Of a DNA stretch of 64,000 nucleotides, positions 56,187-64,000 are shown one piece after another. Origin of the DNA: an uncultured Sunxiuqinia sp. (GTDB taxonomy: Bacteria; Bacteroidota; Bacteroidia; Bacteroidales; Prolixibacteraceae); the NCBI RefSeq assembly GCF_947495665.1, contig NZ_CANLZV010000003.1:283059-347058 (forward strand), given 5' to 3'. The notes beneath the pieces are model-generated. The model was not told the origin of the DNA, made no database searches, and saw nothing but the letters and a program-made list of their open reading frames with translations. The translations under genes were made by a program, and so were the position numbers. Numbering within the stretch: position 1 is the first letter of the stretch; every line of letters begins with the position of its first letter.

Positions 56187-57446
56187 CTAATTTCCTAATT
56201 TCTTCAAAGCCTTTTCCAGCCTTACTTTTCGTCCATTTTTGAATGCAACAATACTTGCATCTGGGAAAACAGTTTTGGCTTTAGTGTGCATTTTCATAAT
56301 ATCATCGATGTCAGATGTACTTCCCGTCAGGTAACTGTATACGCCGGATATTTCCACCTCTTCTACTTGCTCAAATTGCTCAAAAATCGAATTTTCCAAC
56401 GACATCCGTTTAGGGCTCGATATTAAATGAACTTTCAGGGTGTAGTCGGCATTTTTGTTTTGAGCTCTTTCAGGAGAAACATAAACGTTTTTGCCTAGGT
56501 CGAAAGCTGAGAAGTGGACGTAGCGTTTCGGATTGTTCCGAAGGTCTTTGAGCAGGTTGTCCAGGCTTTGGCTCATGTCGGCCAGGTTACTGTATAGTTC
56601 TTCGTCATTAATCAATTTTCCAGCTGTTCCTTTGCCGGTATCCAGCTTTTCGAGGATACTGTTCATGCCTTGAGCCGAGGCATGGAGTTCGCCGATGAGC
56701 TTGGCCAGATCGGCTGCAGCCAGGCTGTCGCTGATGGAGGAAAAGTTACTGACAATATTGGTGAAGTCATCGCTGTTGTCATTTAGGCTGGCCGACAGTT
56801 CATTCATATTTCGAATAATGCCTTGGAGGTTCGATTTTTCCGAAACCAGTAATTCGCTTACTTCATTGGATGCTGTTTCAAGGTTGAGAATGGTTTGATT
56901 AATACGTGTAAAACTTTCGGCCAGGTTTTGCCGGGCTTCAGCATTAAATACGTAAGTAATTACGGTAATTGCCGAATCGAGTGATCCCAGCAATTGTTCG
57001 GCCTTATTTTTTAGAGGCAGCACCTGCATGCTTACTTGTTCTTTCAAATCTTCCTCAATACTTCCGGGAATGGTGTCTCCCGGCTGGTAATAGGCATTGG
57101 ATGGAACAATTTGCAGCTTAATTGATTTGGTCCCCATTATGTCAGAGGAAACGATTCGTGCGGCTGATCCCCGGGGAATGAGAAAATCACCTTCCAATGA
57201 AAAGGCTACGACAAGACTTCCATCATTTCTGGCTGAAAAATCAATGGACTTGACTTGCCCCACCTGGTAGCCATTCATCATTACGGCACTGGATTCCAGT
57301 AGCCCGTCAACTCGTTCATACACGACATGGTAGGTGGTGTTTTGTTTGAAAAAGTCAATTCCCTTGAGGTAGTTCATCCCCCAAATGAAGATGGCAAAAC
57401 TAAATACGATTAAAAGACCTAACTTGGTGTACTTGGTGAGTTTCAT
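56187..57446 (-). CDS. MCE/MlaD-family lipid transport protein with C-terminal SPOR-like module
   Basis: 419 aa. One N-terminal membrane helix (LGLLIVFSFAIFIWGMNYL), then the MCE domain (about 38-120: TYHVVYERVDGLLESSAVMM, GYQVGQVKSIDF, ARIVSSDIMGTKSIKL). A helical region (about 130-310) follows, as in proteins forming periplasmic bridges for phospholipid transport. The last 85 residues form a separate module ending VFPDASIVAFKNGRKVRLEK, closely like the end of the amidase upstream. It starts 68 bases after the amidase stop, so one operon is likely. MlaE/MlaF-type partners are not adjacent. Confidence 0.88.
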   Translation of the reverse strand: MKLTKYTKLGLLIVFSFAIFIWGMNYLKGIDFFKQNTTYHVVYERVDGLLESSAVMMNGYQVGQVKSIDFSARNDGSLVVAFSLEGDFLIPRGSAARIVSSDIMGTKSIKLQIVPSNAYYQPGDTIPGSIEEDLKEQVSMQVLPLKNKAEQLLGSLDSAITVITYVFNAEARQNLAESFTRINQTILNLETASNEVSELLVSEKSNLQGIIRNMNELSASLNDNSDDFTNIVSNFSSISDSLAAADLAKLIGELHASAQGMNSILEKLDTGKGTAGKLINDEELYSNLADMSQSLDNLLKDLRNNPKRYVHFSAFDLGKNVYVSPERAQNKNADYTLKVHLISSPKRMSLENSIFEQFEQVEEVEISGVYSYLTGSTSDIDDIMKMHTKAKTVFPDASIVAFKNGRKVRLEKALKKLGN

Positions 57447-57514
57447 AAATGATTTCTGCTTATTTTTACAATATTAGTGAGCATTCCGGTAGTTTACAAA
57501 CATTGCGTTGTGAA

Positions 57515-58648
57515 CTACGGTTTTATTTTCCGCAAGGCTTTTTTTATAGGGATGGTTTTATCCTTTTCAAAAGCAACAATAAAGGCATCCGGAAATAAGT
57601 GTTTAATTTGATTTCTTAGTGTTTTTATTTCCTCCAGCGTTTGGGTATTGCCGTAAAAATATTTGTACACCGGGCTCATTTGTTTGCGCTCAACTTGCTT
57701 TAACCCTTTAAAATTAGATGGTTTGGTGTCAATGGCTTTGCTGGTTGCGGCAAGCTGAATGCAAAAATAAATGTTCTGGTCGCTACTCACTGGAAGTTCT
57801 TTTTTCACTGGCTCAGCAGCAGATGTTTTGCTGGGCGTATTGGCGGCCACAAGTTTATAGTCGCTTTTGCTGTCAACCACCTTTTTATAATCTTTAACAG
57901 CGCGGTATACTGCTGAAGCCAGGTAGGCCTGTCCGTCATCCGTATTCATGTAATTGGCTTCACGCGGATTGCTTAAGAAACCAGCTTCAACCAACACACT
58001 GGGCATACTGGTTTGGCGCAAGACCAAAAAACCGGCTTGTTTGACACCTCGGTCTCTACGTCCTGCCCGCTCTCTGAACTGATCCTGGATGGAAGCTGCC
58101 AGGTTGATACTCTGATAAAGGTGTTCATCCTGTACCATTTCGAACATGATGTATGATTCCGACGAATTTGGATCAAAGCCCTGGTAAGTTGTTGAGTAAT
58201 CTTCTTCCATCAGAATAACGGCATTTTCTTTTTTGGCCACGTCCAGGTTTTCCTCACTGCGGTGAAGTCCCAGCACAAAGGTTTCGGTTCCGGCAATGGA
58301 AGGGGTGCCGCAATAGTTTGCATGCAGAGAGATAAAAAGATCTGCTTTATGCTTGTTGGCAATGGCAGCACGCTGGTGCAAGGGAACAAACACATCCTTG
58401 TCGCGCGTATAGATAACTTTTACGTCCGGAAGATTCTTTTGAATGTAATTTCCCAATTTCAAGCCAATGTTCAAGACAATATCTTTTTCTTTAATCTGTT
58501 TTGTTACTGCGCCTGGATCTCGTCCTCCGTGTCCGGGATCGATGATCACGGTGAAGGGTTTGTCCGGCAGGTTGCCGCTTTTCACGATTGGCGGGAACCA
58601 TAAGATTAGAAAGACAATAACAACTGTTAATTTTGGGCTGATGTCCAT
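57515..58648 (-). CDS. N-acetylmuramoyl-L-alanine amidase (Amidase_3) with C-terminal SPOR-like module
   Basis: 377 aa from the ATG at 58648; a TTG eight codons upstream is rejected because it lies on the -7 box. Signal peptide near 5-25. Amidase_3 catalytic domain (about 30-250) with Zn ligands in VIIDPGHGGRDPGA, LFISLHANYCG and the Glu in VLVEAGFLSNPREANYM. Cleaves the bond between MurNAc and the peptide stem during daughter-cell separation. The C-terminal 85 residues (NIYFCIQLAATSK to HLFPDAFIVAFEKDK) are SPOR-like and match the end of the MCE protein downstream. Confidence 0.92.
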   Translation of the reverse strand: MDISPKLTVVIVFLILWFPPIVKSGNLPDKPFTVIIDPGHGGRDPGAVTKQIKEKDIVLNIGLKLGNYIQKNLPDVKVIYTRDKDVFVPLHQRAAIANKHKADLFISLHANYCGTPSIAGTETFVLGLHRSEENLDVAKKENAVILMEEDYSTTYQGFDPNSSESYIMFEMVQDEHLYQSINLAASIQDQFRERAGRRDRGVKQAGFLVLRQTSMPSVLVEAGFLSNPREANYMNTDDGQAYLASAVYRAVKDYKKVVDSKSDYKLVAANTPSKTSAAEPVKKELPVSSDQNIYFCIQLAATSKAIDTKPSNFKGLKQVERKQMSPVYKYFYGNTQTLEEIKTLRNQIKHLFPDAFIVAFEKDKTIPIKKALRKIKP

Positions 58649-58669
58649 ATTGATGATTATAGAATGAAA

Positions 58670-58677
58670 CAAAAATA
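58670..58677 (-). promoter_or_regulatory. -7 box for the amidase-MCE pair
   Basis: TATTTTTG on the minus strand, 21 bases before the ATG at 58648. Faces away from the LptD promoter box 53 bases on. Confidence 0.4.
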
Positions 58678-58730
58678 GAAATATTAAAATTATTTTGCAT
58701 TCGTTGGCCCGTTTGTCTGGGTTGAATTTA

Positions 58731-58738
58731 TATTTTTG
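58731..58738 (+). promoter_or_regulatory. -7 box for the LptD-like gene
   Basis: TATTTTTG, 18 bases before the ATG at 58757. The nearest upstream TTG (58704) is spaced 23 or more bases. Confidence 0.4.
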
Positions 58739-58756
58739 CAGACCAACGTGACCGCA

Positions 58757-61378
58757 ATGGCAAACATTTTACCTGATTTGATAAGAATTCGATTTACATA
58801 TATGCTGCTTTTGTTGGGGCTTTCTGCCTTTGCGCAGGAATTGCCGGACACAACACAAGTACTCAAGCCGCTAAGAGAGTTGCCAGTCGACTCATTGGTT
58901 GTAGCTGGCGAAGCTGTTCCTGATACAACCAGTCAGGCTGATTCCGCCAGTTCAACAGTTTTGGAAGCACCTATTACTTATAATGCCACCGACTCCATTG
59001 TAATCTCTTTGGATGGTAAAAAAGTGTATCTCTATAAAGATGCCGTAGTTACTTACCAAACCATTGAGTTGAAAGCCGATTACATTGAGCTGGATCTTCA
59101 AACCAAAGAAGTTTATGCTGAAGGGGTGCCGGACTCTGCGGATGTGATGCAGGGCGAGCCGGTGTTTAAAGATGGGCAGGAGGAGTTTGAAAGTGAAACT
59201 TTGCGTTACAATTTTGAAACGCAGAAGGGGATTATTACTGAGGTGAAAACGCAGCAGGGCGAGGGCTATGTGCATAGTGAACGAACCAAAAAGATTGATG
59301 CCAACGCTTTCATTCTAAAAAAAGGAAAGTACACTACCTGCGATGCGGATCATCCGCACTTCTACTTAAGAATGACCAAAGCCAAGGTGATTTCAAACAA
59401 GAAAATTATTACCGGTCCGGCTTATTTGGTACTGGAAGATTTTCCAATTTATTTTCCGATGATTCCGTTTGGCTTTTTCCCCAACTCGCCAACTTATTCG
59501 TCAGGTATTATAATACCAACCTATGGTGAAGAACAAAACCGGGGTTTTTTCCTGCGTGAAGGAGGATATTACTGGGCCGCAAGTCAGTATTTTGATTTGA
59601 CCGTAAAAGGGGATATTTATTCGAAAGGATCGTGGGGAAGTAATTTGCACACCAACTATAAAAAGCGGTATAAGTTTTCAGGAAGCTTTGATTTTAGGTA
59701 CAATGTGAACCGGTACAGCGACCCGGGCTTGCCTGATTTTAGCCGGTCGCCTGGTTTCTCACTGCAATGGTCGCATTCGCAGGACAGCAAAGCCAATCCG
59801 TTTCAAACCTTTTCAGCGAATGTGAACTTGTCGACAACCAGCTACGACAAGCAAAACTCGTATAACGTACAAAATTACCTGCAGACCACTAAATCATCGA
59901 GTATTTCCTACTCCAAAAAATGGGAAAACTCGCCGTTTAATATGTCATCCAGCTTCAGGCATTCGCAAAACTCACGGGATTCAACCATCTCGTTAAGTTT
60001 TCCGGAGCTTACTTTTTCCATGTCTAAAATTTATCCATTTAAGCAAAAAGGACGGGTTGGTCCGGCAAAGTGGTACGAGAAAATTGGCTTTAGCTATACC
60101 GGTAACATTAAAAACTCGATAACGGCCCGCGAAGATGAAATTTTAAACAAGTCGCTGATAACCGACTGGAGCAATGGTTGGAAACACTCGATTCCGATTT
60201 CTTTGCCCAACTTCAACTTGTTTAAATACATCAATGTGAGTCCAAGTATCAGTTATTCGGAACGTTGGTATACCAATTACCTCGAGAAGAACTATGCTTT
60301 TGACCATGTTGCTCAGGAAGGAACACTTTGGGTGGACACCATTTACCACTTCAAGCGGAATTACAACTATTCTTTTGCGTTGAGTTCGCAAACCAATATT
60401 TACGGAATGTATCAGATTAAAAACCCGAATTCGCGGGTTAAAGCCATCCGTCATAAAATTTCGCCTTCCATCAGCTTGAGTTACAACCCGGACTTTACTG
60501 ATCCGAAATACGGATTCTGGGACAGCTATATTGATGAAAATGGGAATGTAATCAGCTATAACCGGTTTGCGAATGGAATTTTTGGTTCAGCAAGCTCCAA
60601 AGAAAGTGGTTCCATCAACTTTGGGTTGACCAATAACCTGGAAGCCAAAGTTGCCGCTAAAAATGACACTACCGCAACGGAAGAGAAATTTCAGAAAGTA
60701 AAGATTATCGATAACCTTGGCTTTAGCGGTTCTTACAACCTGATTGCTGACTCGCTGAATTTGAGTAATATCCGAATTAATGGCCGAACAACAATTAAGG
60801 GCGTTAACCTTAATTTTGGCGGAACACTTGATCCGTATGCTACCGACACGAAAGGAAATAAGATTAACAAATATATGTGGAATGAAGCCTCCGGCTTGGC
60901 TAAGCTGGGGCGTTTAACCAATGCCAACTTATCTTTCGGGATGTCTTTCAAGTCGAAAAAGGAAGATGAGAAGAAAGAAGGTGAGGAGTCGACGGTGGAG
61001 GAAGTGGTTTACCCGGATGGCCGTGTGGAGTATTACGATTTTAGCATGCCTTGGGATTTTCGCTTTGATTATAGTTTAAGCTATTCGAAAAGAAGTCCTT
61101 ATCATGATGCGCAAATCAACCAAAGTTTGAACTTTAGTGGAAGGTTGAATTTGACCCGCGAATGGAACATGCAGTTGACGACCAACTTCGATGTTCAGGC
61201 TGGTGAGTTTTCATTTACCACTTTCAACATCAACCGGAAACTGCACTGTTGGAATATGAGCTTTAACTTTGTTCCTTTCGGACAACGTAAGAGTTACAGC
61301 TTTACTATCAACGCCTCTTCTTCGATGTTGAAGGACCTGAAAGTAAACAAACAACGAAGCTGGTTCGACAATAACTAA
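58757..61378 (+). CDS. LptD-like outer-membrane LPS assembly protein
   Basis: 873 aa from the ATG at 58757; an ATG at 58802 would shorten the signal peptide. Signal region MLLLLGLSAFAQ, then an OstA-type jellyroll (about 75-190: YLYKDAVVTYQTIELKADYI, YAEGVPDSADVMQGEPVFKD). A large beta-barrel domain follows to the C-terminus, rich in aromatic/polar alternation (YWAASQYFDLTVKGDIYSKG, WNMQLTTNFDVQAGEF). The motif FPMIPFGFFPNSPTYSSG is typical of the Bacteroidota LptD-like family. It inserts lipopolysaccharide or lipo-oligosaccharide into the outer leaflet. Confidence 0.88.
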   Translation: MANILPDLIRIRFTYMLLLLGLSAFAQELPDTTQVLKPLRELPVDSLVVAGEAVPDTTSQADSASSTVLEAPITYNATDSIVISLDGKKVYLYKDAVVTYQTIELKADYIELDLQTKEVYAEGVPDSADVMQGEPVFKDGQEEFESETLRYNFETQKGIITEVKTQQGEGYVHSERTKKIDANAFILKKGKYTTCDADHPHFYLRMTKAKVISNKKIITGPAYLVLEDFPIYFPMIPFGFFPNSPTYSSGIIIPTYGEEQNRGFFLREGGYYWAASQYFDLTVKGDIYSKGSWGSNLHTNYKKRYKFSGSFDFRYNVNRYSDPGLPDFSRSPGFSLQWSHSQDSKANPFQTFSANVNLSTTSYDKQNSYNVQNYLQTTKSSSISYSKKWENSPFNMSSSFRHSQNSRDSTISLSFPELTFSMSKIYPFKQKGRVGPAKWYEKIGFSYTGNIKNSITAREDEILNKSLITDWSNGWKHSIPISLPNFNLFKYINVSPSISYSERWYTNYLEKNYAFDHVAQEGTLWVDTIYHFKRNYNYSFALSSQTNIYGMYQIKNPNSRVKAIRHKISPSISLSYNPDFTDPKYGFWDSYIDENGNVISYNRFANGIFGSASSKESGSINFGLTNNLEAKVAAKNDTTATEEKFQKVKIIDNLGFSGSYNLIADSLNLSNIRINGRTTIKGVNLNFGGTLDPYATDTKGNKINKYMWNEASGLAKLGRLTNANLSFGMSFKSKKEDEKKEGEESTVEEVVYPDGRVEYYDFSMPWDFRFDYSLSYSKRSPYHDAQINQSLNFSGRLNLTREWNMQLTTNFDVQAGEFSFTTFNINRKLHCWNMSFNFVPFGQRKSYSFTINASSSMLKDLKVNKQRSWFDNN

Positions 61379-61400
61379 TCAGAGGTCGTTTATAAATTGT

Positions 61401-61447
61401 AAAAAAGAAAGCCCGCAGTACGATTCGTACTGCGGGCTTTCTTTTTT
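61401..61447. terminator. Bidirectional terminator between LptD-like gene and TonB receptor
   Basis: A 23-bp perfect inverted repeat with a single-base centre (61401-61447), A-run on one flank and T-run on the other. It serves both convergent genes. Confidence 0.9.
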
Positions 61448-61469
61448 GTTGCTGGTCGCTTAGGCGACA

Positions 61470-63719
61470 CTAGTTAAAGAGTTTGACTCCGAAAAATAGG
61501 GTTTGTGGTTTAGCCGGACCGTACACATAGTTGCTGTCGCGGTATTTTCCTTTGTCAAAATCGTCCTGGTATTGATTAAATACATTGTTGATTCCGCCAA
61601 AAAGCTGTAGGTTCGAATCGAGGTGAGGCAGCTTGAAATCATAGGACAACTTGATGTTGGTTTCCCAAAAGGTGTCGGATTTAAATAAAACATCTGCCTC
61701 AGGTGTTCCTGCATCGCCTGCCAGTCCGTAGTGAGGAATCAGCATGGAGCCGGTGTAAATGCCTGAGAGGGTGGCTTTAAACGGACTCTCGGGAGTGTAG
61801 GCAAGTGTAAAGTAGCCGTATGAGTCGGGGGTGCGAAGGTAATCTTTGGTTCCTGCAATGTCGGCCGACCAAGCCACTTCATCGTCGTATTGACTCTTTT
61901 GTAAGGTTAATCCGGCTTCCAGTTGCAGTTTCTGGTTGAAATTGGCCCGTGCTTCAAATGTTCCACCAAATACCTGCGAGTTTCCGCCATTTCGTTTCTC
62001 CAGAATTGAATTTCCTTCCGGAGTATTGTCCATTTCTTCTAAAATGAAAGCATCTTTCAGTTGGGTGTAAAATCCTTCGATGGTAAACCCATAAATATGC
62101 GATTCCGTAGCGCGGTCCCAATTCAGCGAAGTGCTGATGCTTTGAGAGCGCTCTTCATCCAGCTGATCTGCCAGCTGAACTTGTTGAATGCCACCACCCG
62201 AAAAAGCGATGTGCATGTCGGTGTCGAAGGCCTGTGGTGCCCGAAAACCTGTTGACCAGGAGATTCGGTACTGGGTTTCCTGGTTAAACTTGTACAGCGC
62301 GGATACGCGTGGATTAAGAATGATTTTGTCCACATAGTTATGCTGATCGGCACGAACACCCGTGAGCAGGTTTAGTTTTGAAGTGACAGACCAATCACTT
62401 TGCAGGTAGAAACCCAGGTTTTTGGAGGTCTGATCAAGCAGGTAGTCGTAGGTTTCAATTTCATCATTCACCTGATCGTAGTTGTATTCCAATCCGGTAG
62501 TGATGATGTTGGGGCCACCGAAAAAGTCAAACAACGTATGGTTGACTTGCACACCTCCAATAAACGTGTTGTTGTCGGTATTTCCATAGGGAGGAAGCGC
62601 ATTGTGAGCGATGATTTCTTCATCAGTGTCCGGGCGAATGCCGGTGTAGTGCTTGCGTTCGGTGTATTGACCGGCTAAAAAAGCCGAAAGCGAAGTTCGG
62701 TTGTTATCGAAATCCAACGAGTAATCCAGACCACCCATCAGAATATCATGGGTCCGTTCTTCCGACTGATCGGCCAGGTAAGCCGGCTCATCGTTCTTGT
62801 TTCCGCCACGGCGATATTCATGCAGACTGGCAAAATTCATCTCCAGTTTCTGATTTTGGTTTAATCGAAAATACGAGTTAAATCCGAATGAATTGTGTTG
62901 AAGGGCGGGCATTTCCGAGAAGCCATCATCGTTGTGATCGTAGGCTTGGCGGTCTCTTCGCGATACAAATATGGTTGCACCGGCATTGCGCTGGGTCGTG
63001 AGCAGGGTCACGTTTCCATTGATGTGATTGTCGTTGGCATCTCCGTTGATGACAGCATTGTTCATGGACAGACTATAGGCATTGCGCGACGGAAATTTCG
63101 TGATGACATTAACTGTTCCGCCAATAGCACTTGAGCCATACAAGGCAGAAGCACCGCCACGAACCACTTCAATTCGGTCAACCATTTCCGTTGGAATTTG
63201 CTCCAGCCCGTAAAGCCCGGTCAGCGGACTGAAAATTGGGCGGCTGTTGATCAGGATTTGGGAATAAGCGCCTCCCAGTCCATTCATCCGCAATTGCGAA
63301 TAATTACAGGTTTGGCAGTCTGTTTCCATACGTAAGCCGGGTTGAAAGCTGAGCCCTTCTGAGATGGTGTTGGCTTGTACGTAATCGAATATTTTAGAGT
63401 CCAGCACATTGACAATAACTGCCGACTCGGTTTGGCGTTTAAACGTTTTGGTGCCGGTAACAACGACCTCATCAACAGCCAGACTTTTCTTTTCCAGCAG
63501 AAAGTTGAGTTCGATGCTTTGACCTTGAACCAGATCCACCGACTTTTCAACCGGCTTATAACCGATCATCTTGGCAATGATGGTATGCTTTCCAACCGGG
63601 AGGTTAACCAGCATAAAGTGCCCGGTTTCATCGGTAACGGTTCCATAGTTGGTGCCTTTAATGTAAACATTGACAAACGGGATGTGCTCTCCTTCAGCCT
63701 TCACATCGGTAGTGTTCAT
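61470..63719 (-). CDS. TonB-dependent receptor, 5' end lost next to an IS256-family element
   Basis: 749 aa readable. It begins inside the carboxypeptidase-regulatory-like domain (VNVYIKGTNYGTVTDETGHF, residues about 17-36) and lacks both the first strand of that domain and a signal peptide. Plug domain: DEVVVTGTKTFKRQTES, LRMNGLGGAYSQILINSRP, MVDRIEVVRGGASALYGSSA. The barrel runs to the normal C-terminal strand (YGPAKPQTLFFGVKLFN). The METDCQTCNYSQ segment is found in a common Bacteroidota receptor class of unknown substrate. The only ATG available is nine bases from the likely IS end, so the product is probably not exported and the gene is probably a pseudogene. Confidence 0.88.
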   Translation of the reverse strand: MNTTDVKAEGEHIPFVNVYIKGTNYGTVTDETGHFMLVNLPVGKHTIIAKMIGYKPVEKSVDLVQGQSIELNFLLEKKSLAVDEVVVTGTKTFKRQTESAVIVNVLDSKIFDYVQANTISEGLSFQPGLRMETDCQTCNYSQLRMNGLGGAYSQILINSRPIFSPLTGLYGLEQIPTEMVDRIEVVRGGASALYGSSAIGGTVNVITKFPSRNAYSLSMNNAVINGDANDNHINGNVTLLTTQRNAGATIFVSRRDRQAYDHNDDGFSEMPALQHNSFGFNSYFRLNQNQKLEMNFASLHEYRRGGNKNDEPAYLADQSEERTHDILMGGLDYSLDFDNNRTSLSAFLAGQYTERKHYTGIRPDTDEEIIAHNALPPYGNTDNNTFIGGVQVNHTLFDFFGGPNIITTGLEYNYDQVNDEIETYDYLLDQTSKNLGFYLQSDWSVTSKLNLLTGVRADQHNYVDKIILNPRVSALYKFNQETQYRISWSTGFRAPQAFDTDMHIAFSGGGIQQVQLADQLDEERSQSISTSLNWDRATESHIYGFTIEGFYTQLKDAFILEEMDNTPEGNSILEKRNGGNSQVFGGTFEARANFNQKLQLEAGLTLQKSQYDDEVAWSADIAGTKDYLRTPDSYGYFTLAYTPESPFKATLSGIYTGSMLIPHYGLAGDAGTPEADVLFKSDTFWETNIKLSYDFKLPHLDSNLQLFGGINNVFNQYQDDFDKGKYRDSNYVYGPAKPQTLFFGVKLFN

Positions 63720-64000
63720 TAAACTGTGTCAATTATATTTTGCTATTAGAGTTTTAGTTTGCATCGTTCTCCAAATTTGATAATCAGTTCTTGTTTTACT
63801 TGCCCCCAGTAAGGAGGTTTGCTGACCCAGTTTTTTGTTATTTGTTGTTGAGCCAGATAAAGTATCTTCATTAAGGCCATATCACTAGGGAATGCGCCTT
63901 TGCGCTTAGTAACCCGTCGTATTTGTTTGTTGAATCCTTCAATGGTATTGGTGGTGTACATGATGCGTCTCAAGTGCTTGGAATAATCGAAAAAGCGGGT
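63720..64000 (-). mobile_element. IS256-family insertion sequence, partial
   Basis: Right end of an IS, cut by the window edge. It holds the transposase C-terminus. The outer boundary is placed near 63720, where TTAAACTGTGTCAATTATA begins; that this is the terminal inverted repeat is inference, since the other end is not in view. Confidence 0.6.
63746..64000 (-). CDS. IS256-family (mutator-type) transposase, C-terminal fragment
   Basis: 84 codons readable, open at the window edge. The sequence TRFFDYSKHLRRIMYTTNTI, GFNKQIRRVTKRKGAFPSD and MALMKILYLAQQQITKNWV is the conserved C-terminal block of IS256/MULE-like transposases (FF...LR..iYTTN.IE). The last catalytic Glu is probably in the IEGFNKQIRR part. 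The stop is about 25 bases from the presumed IS end. Confidence 0.88.
   Translation of the reverse strand, partial: TRFFDYSKHLRRIMYTTNTIEGFNKQIRRVTKRKGAFPSDMALMKILYLAQQQITKNWVSKPPYWGQVKQELIIKFGERCKLKL

Overview
The window is chromosomal DNA from a member of the Bacteroidota, most likely the Bacteroidales/Marinilabiliales side (Prolixibacteraceae-like; the rank below phylum is inference). The signs are families typical of that phylum (DUF4293, DUF5606, DUF6913-like, OstA-like, AddA-like helicase-nuclease, SurA-like trios), almost no Shine-Dalgarno sequences before start codons, and promoters of the Bacteroidota type (-33 TTTG, -7 TAnnTTTG). About 57 genes fill the window on both strands. Nearly all are housekeeping genes. 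No tRNA, rRNA, CRISPR array or prophage was found; the only mobile DNA is an IS256-family element cut by the right edge.

Layout. 1-5.3 kb: tex, a PspC gene, an AGCS alanine:Na+ symporter and a stand-alone receiver protein. 5.3-14.2 kb: mutS2, pyridoxal/pyridoxamine kinase, a Cof-type phosphatase, an FRG-domain gene, dapA, a DUF6913-like gene and ligA. 14.4-22.4 kb: ridA, a LytTR regulator, a class IV aminotransferase, class I fumarase, a TPR lipoprotein, DUF5606, fructosamine kinase and a transaldolase-family enzyme. 22.4-28.1 kb: a LuxR-type two-component pair, an AddA-like helicase-nuclease and DUF4293.

28.5-36.4 kb: a complete Rnf operon (rseC-rnfB-rnfC-rnfD-rnfG-rnfE-rnfA, minus strand) behind recG. 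36.6-38.2 kb: a lone ABC ATPase, PduO-type cobalamin adenosyltransferase and DUF2795. 38.3-46.5 kb: a tight minus-strand operon, guaB, three SurA/PpiC-type periplasmic folding factors, a MoxR ATPase and an OstA-like protein. 46.6-51.6 kb: recQ, DUF5063, a 3'-5' exonuclease, an RlmI-like methyltransferase and an RRM protein. 51.6-55.9 kb: a GAF/fRMsr gene, pyrBI with a structured leader, yigZ and dnaA. 56-61.4 kb: an envelope cluster (MCE/MlaD-like, amidase, divergent LptD-like). 61.5-64 kb: a TonB-dependent receptor that has lost its 5' end next to the IS256-family transposase.

Working together: the 38-46 kb operon and the 56-61 kb cluster both serve outer-membrane biogenesis (OMP chaperones, OstA/LptD proteins, MCE lipid transport, wall amidase). 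Rnf couples ferredoxin:NAD+ oxidoreduction to ion pumping. tex, mutS2, ligA, recG, recQ, addA-like and dnaA supply nucleic-acid maintenance. The most notable observation is the roughly 220-nt pyrBI leader: a promoter, a 16-bp stem that pairs fully only as minus-strand RNA (two G-U pairs replace A-C mismatches), and an intrinsic terminator just before the pyrB start. This is the layout of a transcription attenuator.
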